A stretch of 5,084 bases of DNA, from positions 1 to 5,084 of the forward strand of contig URRU01000133.1 of assembly GCA_900550335.1 (NCBI GenBank), written 5' to 3'. Below are positions 1 through 5,084 of the stretch, piece by piece. Both the position numbers and the translations under genes were made by a program. Source of the DNA: an uncultured Clostridium sp. (lineage in GTDB: Bacteria > Bacillota > Clostridia > Peptostreptococcales > Peptostreptococcaceae). How positions within the stretch are numbered: the stretch's first letter is position 1; each line of letters opens with the position of its first letter. Under the pieces are notes generated by a model. That model was not told the origin of the DNA. It saw only the letters and a list, made by a program, of their open reading frames with translations, and ran no database searches.

Positions 1-1
1 G

Positions 2-1354
2 TGTTCACAGGATGAAGTTAATGCTATGTTTAGAGATGCTTCAGAAAAAGGATTCGATTCTTCAATTTTAGAGTACTATGATATAGAGGATCTTGATATG
101 TCAACTGTGAATCGGTATAGAAATAGATTCTCTGTTATAAATCTTAACCATGCATGGCATAATTTGTCTGATGAGGAGTTTCTTATTCAATTAGGTGCTA
201 TGGACAAGGATAGAAAGACTAAAAAAGTTTGGCTAACGGTTGCAGGTCTTTTAATGTTTGGAAAAAGTACAAGTATCAGAAGTTATTTCCCATATTTTAA
301 TCTAGATTATCTAAAAATGGTAAATATAGATGAAGATTTGAGATACAATGAAAGATTTACTATAGATGGAAGATGGGAGAGTAATCTATTTAATTTCTTT
401 ACTATAGTTATAAATAAGTTGTCAGAGGATATTCCAATTCCATTTAAGTTAAAAGGAATAACGAGAATTGATGATACGTCTGTTCATCGGGCAATACGTG
501 AAGCCTTTGTAAATGCTATTGTTCACGGTGATTATTCAGTACAGGGAACTTTAAGAATTAAAAAGTTTAAAGATAGGTTTGAATTTTATAATCCAGGTTG
601 TTTAAAGATTCCTGTTGCTGATATTTACAAAGGTGGAACTAGTAAATGTAGAAACCCATTTATACAAAAGATGTTTAGAATGATTGGATTTGGTGAAAAT
701 ATAGGTTCAGGATTTTTCAAGATATTAAAAGCTTGGAAAGAGCAACAGTGGGCAGTTCCTATATTAGAAGAAAATTTTGCTACAAATGAAGTTGTATTGA
801 AACTTAATATGATTTCTTTGGTTCCAGAGGTTTACATGGGAAAATTAAAAGAAATTTATAGAAGTAGTTTGGATTTATTGAATGCAGATGAAATAAAAAT
901 TCTTGTAACAGCAATAACTGAGGATCAAGTAACTAATGCAAGAATGCAGTGCGTTACAGATTTACACCCTAATGATATTACAGAATTACTTAGAAGTATG
1001 GTAAATAAAGGATTCTTGATAGAAGAAGGTTTTGGTAGAGGGAAGAAGTATATGATAAATGAGGAATTCTGCTGTGAAGAGAGTGATTCTAGTTTTGATG
1101 TTGTAGGAGAGGAATCTGATGGGAATGATGTTGATAATTATGAAATTACTCTAGTTAATTCAAAACTTAATGACATTGAGAGAGAGATTTTAAATATTAT
1201 TAAAAGTAAAGGATTTACAACAACTAAGATTAATACAGAAAGTTTAGAAATTAGTCAATATAAAAGCATTAGATATTGTAATAATCTTATTGAAAAAGGA
1301 GCTATTAAAAAAGAAGGTAAGGGTAGAAATGTCAAATATGTATTAGTTAATTAA
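2..1354 (+). CDS. AlbA_2/Schlafen-type ATP-binding protein with RecG-like GHKL module and winged-helix C-terminus (5' partial)
   Basis: Seen: an ATG lies at 26, but the frame stays open to the window edge and the codons before it (Ser-Gln-Asp-Glu-Val-Asn-Ala) read like the end of an AlbA_2 domain. The ATG has no well-spaced ribosome binding site, so I treat the gene as truncated by the window. Numbering from that Met, residues 45-100 link to the core. An ATPase module (HATPase_c_4 type) spans about 150-260: the N-box EAFVNAIVHGDY at 159-170 with metal-coordinating Asn163, FYNPG at 187-191, GGTSKCRNP at 203-211 and GFGENIGSGF at 221-230. A winged-helix segment follows at about 285-345, then an acidic linker at 350-372 and a second winged helix at about 380-440. 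Known: such proteins are often annotated as RecG-like helicases, but this region has no helicase motifs; most are uncharacterised regulators or nucleic-acid-binding ATPases. Inference: a DNA- or RNA-binding ATPase. Its target is unknown. Confidence 0.85.
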   Translation, partial: CSQDEVNAMFRDASEKGFDSSILEYYDIEDLDMSTVNRYRNRFSVINLNHAWHNLSDEEFLIQLGAMDKDRKTKKVWLTVAGLLMFGKSTSIRSYFPYFNLDYLKMVNIDEDLRYNERFTIDGRWESNLFNFFTIVINKLSEDIPIPFKLKGITRIDDTSVHRAIREAFVNAIVHGDYSVQGTLRIKKFKDRFEFYNPGCLKIPVADIYKGGTSKCRNPFIQKMFRMIGFGENIGSGFFKILKAWKEQQWAVPILEENFATNEVVLKLNMISLVPEVYMGKLKEIYRSSLDLLNADEIKILVTAITEDQVTNARMQCVTDLHPNDITELLRSMVNKGFLIEEGFGRGKKYMINEEFCCEESDSSFDVVGEESDGNDVDNYEITLVNSKLNDIEREILNIIKSKGFTTTKINTESLEISQYKSIRYCNNLIEKGAIKKEGKGRNVKYVLVN

Positions 1355-1360
1355 TAGTGT

Positions 1361-1528
1361 ATGCAACGATTATATGTTAATCGTTTGATTTTTGAAACAA
1401 TTATGCAATGATTAGCTATTAATCGTTTGATTTATGCAATGATTATTCAACAATTAAGCATTAATTATTTGATTTATTCTACGAAAATGTAATAGTAAAC
1501 TGTTAATCGTTTGATTGTATAGAACGTA
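1361..1528. repeat. Four degenerate 42-bp tandem units downstream of the ATPase gene
   Basis: Four units start at 1361, 1403, 1445 and 1487. The core TTAATCGTTTGATT recurs exactly at 1377, 1419 and 1503, and as TTAATTATTTGATT at 1461, so the period is exactly 42 nt. Unit starts are also alike (ATGCAACGATTA, ATGCAATGATTA, then more diverged). Each early unit can fold: 1365-1372 pairs with 1378-1385 over 8 bp, and 1407-1414 with 1420-1427 with one G-U pair. The third can use either 1449-1456 (one mismatch) or 1438-1445 (one G-U) against 1462-1469; the fourth is degraded. A 14-nt string (1401-1414) recurs at 1432-1445. The array lies between the ATPase stop codon and the + strand terminator, so it is probably transcribed as 3' UTR. 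No function is known to me. Confidence 0.8.
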
Positions 1529-1545
1529 TGTTTTTTGAATTTATT

Positions 1546-1593
1546 GAGGCAAAAATAGACTTACTAAGCAAGTCTATTTTTGTCTCTTTTTTT
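1546..1593 (+). terminator. Rho-independent terminator for the rightward transcript
   Basis: Positions 1546-1562 pair with 1570-1586 in a 17-bp stem (one G-T pair, the 12-bp inner part perfect) around a 7-nt loop, followed by seven Ts at 1587-1593. The T-run lies on the right, so it ends transcription coming from the ATPase gene. It sits about 190 nt after that stop codon, beyond the tandem repeats. Confidence 0.9.
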
Positions 1594-1620
1594 ATATGTT
1601 TTTATGTTAAACATTTGGAT

Positions 1621-1653
1621 AAAAGAAAAGACGAGGAAAGATTCCTCGTCTTT
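1621..1653 (-). terminator. Rho-independent terminator of the slpA-like gene
   Basis: Positions 1627-1638 and 1642-1653 form a perfect 12-bp stem with a 3-nt loop. Read on the - strand the hairpin is followed by TTTTCTTTT (1629-1621, overlapping the stem base), and it lies about 40 nt after the S-layer stop codon. On the + strand the trailing sequence is TTTAATTTT, so some bidirectional activity is possible. Together with the terminator at 1546-1593 it separates two convergent genes. Confidence 0.85.
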
Positions 1654-1691
1654 AATTTTGATATATAAACTTGTAGTTAGTTTAAATTTAA

Positions 1692-3875
1692 TTATTTTGC
1701 TAAACCAACTCTGTCAGCTATTGTTTTTAATACATCTCTAGCTACACCGTGACCTACCTGGTATACATATAAACCTGTTCTAGTAGCTTTCTGTTCTAAT
1801 GTTTCTATCTGAGCGTTAGATAATTTCTTTGTTCCAAGTACTATTGGTGCATTATCTTTTACTGCTAATGATGTTGCTGTTAGTGCATCTATTAATTCTG
1901 ATTTTTTATTCTGTCCATCTTTAGATACAACTAATTTTTTAACAGAAGCATTTCCATAATATCTATCTATTACAGCTGCATTTGTTGCCTGTCTATTAGA
2001 ACCTGATACTCTATCTATTACAACATTATTTGCTTTTAATAAAGCTTCTGTTTCTTTAGATACAACATTTTCTCCACCTACTATAGTTGCTGATATAGCT
2101 TTTGTATCATATTTATCATTTTTCCAATCTTTTATAGTATCTAATGCATCTTCTGATAATCCTTTTTTAGATTCTACTATTATTGGTCTTATTCTTTTAT
2201 TTGTTCTAGCTGCTGCTCCAGCTGCAACTGGTGCTATTGACATAGCATCTGCTTCACCTTCTGCACCTACTATAAATGGATTTGCTATATCTACATTTTC
2301 TTCAAGTCCATCTTTAAGTATTACTTCAGCTACTTTTAATGAAGTTTCTTCTCTGTTATCTCCACCAGCTCTTACTACTCTTAATCCGTATTCTTTTAAC
2401 TGGTTTTCTAATGATTTTGATATTACTGTTTCTCCACCTACTAAGTATATAGTTACTTTTCCTAACTGTCCAACTTTCTGTTCAGCTATTAATTCTTTTA
2501 TATATTCTTTTGTTGCTTTAGGAAGAGAATCTGATTCTGTTAATAATATTGGTGCTACTTTCTGTTTATCTAAAGGATTTCCAGAAGTATAATTTTTGTT
2601 CCATGCGGCTGCTGCTAAAGGAGCTGCAGCAAGTCCATCTACTAATGCATTTCCATTTACTAATACGATATTTCCGTTTTTAGCTACATCTTTTATATGA
2701 GCATTTTCTTTTGCTACTTTTACAGCTGTTTCATATCTATTATCTCCTGCTAATACATCTACTAATGGAGTTCTATTTTCCATCCATCCTCTGAATAATT
2801 CTAACTGAGCTTTATTATTAGATGATACAGTAACTAGATTTTTTTCTATTAATTTATCTGGATCACCATTTTTATCAGCTGAATATGTTTCAAATTCTAT
2901 TCCAAAAGTAAATATTCCATTTTTAGAATCTGTAAGTGAAGAAGCAACATGTCCTACTTTAAGAGTTCCATTTTCTGGGAATTCTTTTAGTGCAGCAAGC
3001 AAATCCTGACCTTTATTTGTTAATAATAATCCATCATATAAATCTGATAATTTAACAACTACTTCACTATCAACATCTGATACAGTTACTTCTGCTAAAA
3101 CTTTACCATCTATAGGGCTTCCTTTAGGTATATTAACAGTAGTTTTATATGTATTGAAACCTGCTAGATCACTCCAATCAGAAGAATCAGTTCTTCCACT
3201 TAATATTTTTCCATCAGCGTCTATTGGTTCTTTAAATTCTAATTTTTTGTCTCCAACTTTTAATTCTATTGTTTTTAGATTTAATTCGTCAGTAGCTATT
3301 CTTGTAGTTACTACTAATACATCTCCATTCATTTCCATAGATTCTACTGCTGGAGCTTTAGCTTTATTATTTTTGAACCATGTAACTGTATCTTCTAATT
3401 CTTTTTTATTAGAATATGTTACTTCAGTTTCTACTTTGCTAGCTTCCTGAGTTGCTATGTAATATTTTGTTCCTACTTTAACAGCTCCTCTATCTATAAC
3501 TGTTATAACATCATTAGCTTTTGCCTTATTTATTTCATCTTCCATTTCTTTTATTTTGGCATCAGTTATTTCATTAAAAGTCTTAACACCAATTTTAACT
3601 TCATAAACAGATGTGTTTCTTACATCTACATTACCAGAAGCAGTTTTAACTGATTCATTTTCTTTTACATCAGCATAAACTTTTGATAATAGTAAATTTC
3701 TTAATTCTTTAACTAATGTACCTCTGTTTGAGCCATTAACTGTATATTTTTTTCCTGTTGTATCATCTAATTCCCAAGTGTCATTAGCATGATTTGCAGT
3801 TGCTGCAAGAACTGGTGCTACACTACTTGCTAGCATTGCTCCTGCCATTACTACTGATAATCTTTTCTTATTCAT
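1692..3875 (-). CDS. slpA: SlpA-like S-layer precursor protein with three CWB2 repeats
   Basis: Seen: 727 residues, close to the roughly 720 of C. difficile SlpA, with no cysteine. Residues 1-24 form a signal peptide (MNKKR basic start, hydrophobic core, PVLA then Ala25). Residues 25 to about 332 are the variable low-molecular-weight part. Three CWB2 repeats follow, beginning near 373 (GDNRYETA), 501 (GDNREETS) and 622 (GSNRQATN). They carry PILL-type strings at 442-445 (PILL), 564-567 (PIIV) and 677-680 (PIVL). Known: SlpA is secreted, cut by the cysteine protease Cwp84 into two subunits that re-associate as the S-layer, and CWB2 repeats anchor it non-covalently to the cell-wall polymer PSII. 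Inference: ETYS-ADKN at 329-336 aligns with the C. difficile site (TKS-AND), giving subunits 25-332 and 333-727. The start is fixed by a GGAGGT ribosome binding site. All 12 Gln codons are CAG, as fits heavy expression. It could be a Cwp paralogue, but length and layout favour the main S-layer protein. No secA2 or cwp neighbours are visible. Confidence 0.92.
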   Translation of the reverse strand: MNKKRLSVVMAGAMLASSVAPVLAATANHANDTWELDDTTGKKYTVNGSNRGTLVKELRNLLLSKVYADVKENESVKTASGNVDVRNTSVYEVKIGVKTFNEITDAKIKEMEDEINKAKANDVITVIDRGAVKVGTKYYIATQEASKVETEVTYSNKKELEDTVTWFKNNKAKAPAVESMEMNGDVLVVTTRIATDELNLKTIELKVGDKKLEFKEPIDADGKILSGRTDSSDWSDLAGFNTYKTTVNIPKGSPIDGKVLAEVTVSDVDSEVVVKLSDLYDGLLLTNKGQDLLAALKEFPENGTLKVGHVASSLTDSKNGIFTFGIEFETYSADKNGDPDKLIEKNLVTVSSNNKAQLELFRGWMENRTPLVDVLAGDNRYETAVKVAKENAHIKDVAKNGNIVLVNGNALVDGLAAAPLAAAAWNKNYTSGNPLDKQKVAPILLTESDSLPKATKEYIKELIAEQKVGQLGKVTIYLVGGETVISKSLENQLKEYGLRVVRAGGDNREETSLKVAEVILKDGLEENVDIANPFIVGAEGEADAMSIAPVAAGAAARTNKRIRPIIVESKKGLSEDALDTIKDWKNDKYDTKAISATIVGGENVVSKETEALLKANNVVIDRVSGSNRQATNAAVIDRYYGNASVKKLVVSKDGQNKKSELIDALTATSLAVKDNAPIVLGTKKLSNAQIETLEQKATRTGLYVYQVGHGVARDVLKTIADRVGLAK

Positions 3876-3884
3876 TATCTTTTT

Positions 3885-3890
3885 ACCTCC
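3885..3890 (-). promoter_or_regulatory. Strong ribosome binding site of the slpA-like gene
   Basis: On the - strand this reads GGAGGT, 9 nt before the ATG at 3875. It is a near-perfect Shine-Dalgarno sequence and decides the start codon. The leader just upstream (3891-3945) is strongly purine-rich on the - strand, a pattern that may help translation or mRNA stability of this abundant product. Confidence 0.9.
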
Positions 3891-3973
3891 GTTTTCCTTT
3901 TTTATTCGTTACATCTCTTTTTTTCTCTATTCTCTTGCTCTTTCGACGCAATTCTTTATTCTTCCACAGTTTT

Positions 3974-4003
3974 ATTGTACGGAACGCACGACCACCACCA
4001 ACC
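3974..4003 (-). promoter_or_regulatory. Possible slpA promoter region with G-rich element
   Basis: On the - strand a TACAAT hexamer (3979-3974) is the best -10 candidate, which would give a leader of about 90 nt. At the expected -35 distance there is no TTGACA. Instead there is a G-rich run, GGTTGGTGGTGG (4003-3992), with GTTGGT at the 17-bp spacing. The promoter call is weak. No other hexamer pair between 3900 and 4050 on this strand looked better. Confidence 0.3.
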
Positions 4004-4047
4004 AAACACAAACTATAAAATATCCAGAAATAAAATGAATTTATAAA

Positions 4048-4106
4048 TATTGACATAGTATAAAAAGTGGGGTACTATAATAATATAAATAAATAAGATG
4101 TCAATA
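4048..4106. repeat. 9-bp perfect inverted repeat across the abiF-RNA promoter
   Basis: TATTGACAT (4048-4056) and ATGTCAATA (4098-4106) are exact reverse complements 41 nt apart. The left arm contains the -35 hexamer; the right arm lies in the 5' part of the predicted RNA. A second inverted pair, GGGGTA (4069-4074) and TACCCC (4105-4110), interleaves with it. The pairings are seen directly; a role as an operator is inference only. Confidence 0.55.
4050..4081 (+). promoter_or_regulatory. Sigma-A type promoter of the abiF RNA and AbiF gene
   Basis: A consensus TTGACA at 4050-4055 is followed after 17 bp by TACTAT (4073-4078), which overlaps a perfect TATAAT (4076-4081) at a longer 20-bp spacing. 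Either places the transcription start near 4085-4088, just before the structured RNA. No separate promoter is visible between the RNA and the AbiF start codon, so the protein is probably made from read-through of the RNA terminator. Confidence 0.7.
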
Positions 4107-4166
4107 CCCCTGCAGACTTAAATGTCCAGTTTGATTCCTATGGAATCCCTGAGCAGGGGTTTTTTT
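4085..4166 (+). ncRNA. abiF-type structured RNA upstream of the HEPN gene
   Basis: Seen: an outer stem CCCCTGC (4107-4113) with GCAGGGG (4153-4159), 7 bp and perfect, encloses a hairpin GATTCC/GGAATC (4133-4138 with 4142-4147, loop TAT) and a weak pseudo-palindrome GACTTAAATGTC (4115-4126). The outer stem is followed by seven Ts (4160-4166). Known: a conserved 'abiF RNA' motif has been described upstream of abiF-like genes, and later work, as I recall it, treats the RNA and HEPN protein as an antitoxin-toxin pair related to the ancestry of Cas13. Inference: this is that RNA, likely binding and restraining the AbiF protein and also metering its expression by termination. Its 5' end is estimated from the promoter and could shift by several nt. 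It lacks the tandem repeats of classical type III (ToxN-type) antitoxins. A plain leader terminator is the main alternative. Confidence 0.75.
4107..4166 (+). terminator. Terminator formed by the closing stem of the abiF RNA
   Basis: The closing stem (4107-4113 with 4153-4159) plus the U-tract 4160-4166 forms an intrinsic terminator that ends 14 nt before the AbiF start codon. A local alternative hairpin is also possible: TCCCT (4146-4150) with AGGGG (4155-4159), loop GAGC, which uses the same 3' strand and the same U-tract. Confidence 0.75.
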
Positions 4167-4168
4167 AT

Positions 4169-4173
4169 GGAGA
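4169..4173 (+). promoter_or_regulatory. Ribosome binding site of the AbiF gene
   Basis: GGAGA lies 7 nt before the ATG at 4181 and only 2 nt after the U-tract. It therefore supports this start and appears only in transcripts that read through the terminator. Confidence 0.8.
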
Positions 4174-4180
4174 AAATACT

Positions 4181-5068
4181 ATGAAAGAGAATTTAACTTT
4201 TTTACAGCAAGCTGAATTATTTAAAAAAAGAGGAGTTAAAATAGATAATTTAGAGTCAGCAGCTCAAAAGCTTGAAACAATAAGCTATTATAAGTTAAAA
4301 GAATTTGCTGAACAATTTAACGTAAATAAAAATAAATATGATGTAGAGCCAGAATATAGAGATATAAGTTTTGAAGATATTGTAAAAAGATATTATCAAG
4401 ATAAAAATTTAAGAATTTATTTAATACATGCATTAGAAAAAATAGAAGTTTCATTAAAAACTAGAATAGGATATGAATTAGGAAAGCTAGGTGCATATGG
4501 ATACCTTAATGAAGGTAGTTGGATGGATAGGGGAGTAAACTTCGAAAAAAATAAAACTTCCTTTAAAGATATATTTGATAAACATTGTAATAAAAAAACA
4601 ACTAATATAAAAGAGGAGGATTATCCATCAGTTTGGATATTTGTAAACTCTTTGATGTTTGGAGAAATTGTAAAAATATATGAGTTTATGTCTAGAAAAA
4701 TAAAATGGAATATAGCAAATTACTATAAACTAGATATAAATGAATTGGGTTCTTTTATTAGAACAATGAGATTAATAAGAAATCTATCAGCTCATAATAA
4801 TAAAATAATTGATTTGAAGCTAAGATCTATTTCTAAAGTTAAGAATGAATGGAAGGAATATTTAGAAGATTATAATAAAAAAGATAGTTGTCATTTGGCA
4901 TTAATAATTTTAATGATTAAATATTTTATAGATATAATAAATCCTAAGTATAGCTATAAAAATATAATAAAGACTGTAAAATCTATAATAGGCGGATCTG
5001 ATGATAAGGCTAGATGTATAGGTTTTAAAGATAAAGAAACTTTTGAAGATATATTTAAGATAGAGTAA
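4181..5068 (+). CDS. abiF: Abi_2 family (AbiD/AbiF-like) HEPN-domain abortive-infection protein
   Basis: Seen: 295 residues, a usual length for the family. The N-terminal Abi_2 signature is at 16-46 (KRGVKID, then ISYYKL at 34-39). A DKNLR string (74-78) and EKIEVSLKTR (86-95) come next, then YPSVWIFVNSLMFGE (148-162). The HEPN motif RNLSAH (Arg200 to His205, R-x4-H with Asn201) sits in RLIRNLSAHNNKI. A hydrophobic helix at about 238-253 follows; with no signal peptide it is probably a packing helix rather than a membrane segment. Known: Abi_2 proteins AbiD, AbiD1 and AbiF abort phage infection in lactococci, and HEPN proteins cleave RNA, usually as dimers that pair two R-x4-H sites. Inference: a phage-triggered RNase toxin restrained by the upstream RNA. 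It is visibly more AT-rich than the S-layer gene (roughly 25% against 33% GC in the stretches I counted), which fits horizontal acquisition. AbiD and AbiF cannot be separated reliably here; the symbol rests partly on the RNA. Confidence 0.88.
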   Translation: MKENLTFLQQAELFKKRGVKIDNLESAAQKLETISYYKLKEFAEQFNVNKNKYDVEPEYRDISFEDIVKRYYQDKNLRIYLIHALEKIEVSLKTRIGYELGKLGAYGYLNEGSWMDRGVNFEKNKTSFKDIFDKHCNKKTTNIKEEDYPSVWIFVNSLMFGEIVKIYEFMSRKIKWNIANYYKLDINELGSFIRTMRLIRNLSAHNNKIIDLKLRSISKVKNEWKEYLEDYNKKDSCHLALIILMIKYFIDIINPKYSYKNIIKTVKSIIGGSDDKARCIGFKDKETFEDIFKIE

Positions 5069-5084
5069 AAAATATATTTGTAAT

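Noticed and set aside
26..28. ATG as the true start of the ATPase gene
   Set aside because: The frame is open to the window edge with family-like residues before it. The only nearby AGGA is about 13 nt away, too far for a good ribosome binding site.
1361..1528. CRISPR array
   Set aside because: The period is only 42 nt, the core of about 14 nt is too short, the intervening parts resemble one another instead of being unique spacers, and no cas gene is present.
3154..3450. 98-residue + strand open frame
   Set aside because: It lies wholly antisense inside the S-layer gene, and its Ser/Asn/Phe-rich composition is what reverse reading of that gene produces. I see no ribosome binding site.
3794..4018. 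74-residue + strand open frame, leucine- and phenylalanine-rich
   Set aside because: It overlaps the signal-peptide coding region and leader of slpA on the opposite strand. The hydrophobicity comes from the complement of a purine-rich leader.
4129..4136. GTTTGATT shared between the abiF RNA and the 42-nt repeats
   Set aside because: An 8-mer match in AT-rich DNA is easily chance, and the flanking bases do not match.
4118..4196. Pairing of the RNA segment TTAAAT (4118-4123) with ATTTAA in the AbiF coding start (4191-4196)
   Set aside because: Only six A/T pairs with mismatches on both sides; too weak to claim translational control.
4238..4260. Type III (ToxN/ToxI) toxin-antitoxin
   Set aside because: The protein has Abi_2 and HEPN signatures rather than a ToxN fold, and the RNA lacks the tandem antitoxin repeats of that class.

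Overview
The window is AT-rich DNA of a Firmicute, most likely from the Peptostreptococcaceae (the Clostridioides difficile neighbourhood). The main reason is a complete precursor resembling C. difficile SlpA, with a signal peptide, a variable region, a candidate internal cleavage site and three C-terminal cell-wall-binding type 2 (CWB2) repeats. Species cannot be fixed from the sequence alone.

Layout, left to right. (1) Positions 2-1354, + strand: the 3' part of a gene for an AlbA_2/Schlafen-type ATP-binding protein with a RecG-like GHKL ATPase module and two predicted winged-helix segments. The reading frame is open to the left edge, so its N-terminus lies outside the window. (2) Positions 1355-1691: no gene. 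It holds an array of four degenerate 42-bp tandem units, a strong + strand terminator, and a second hairpin that best serves as terminator of the convergent slpA-like gene. (3) Positions 1692-3875, - strand: the slpA-like S-layer precursor, with a strong ribosome binding site and a purine-rich leader. (4) Positions 3876-4180: the divergent intergenic region. It holds the slpA leader, a conspicuous G-rich patch, a + strand promoter, and a short structured RNA ending in a terminator-like stem and a U-tract. (5) Positions 4181-5068, + strand: an Abi_2 (AbiD/AbiF) family protein with an R-x4-H HEPN ribonuclease motif. Its ribosome binding site lies 3 nt after the U-tract.

The most notable unit is 4050-5068. 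A promoter drives a compact structured RNA directly upstream of an AbiF-like HEPN protein. This matches the arrangement of the published abiF RNA motif and the proposal that the RNA acts as antitoxin or guide-like partner of a HEPN toxin, a group also suggested as a source of Cas13. The family is therefore not wholly new, but this copy has local features worth testing: inverted repeats across the promoter and competing terminator pairings. I see no mechanistic link between the first gene, the S-layer gene and the AbiF unit. The S-layer is however a surface that phages must meet, so a defence islet beside it is a reasonable association.
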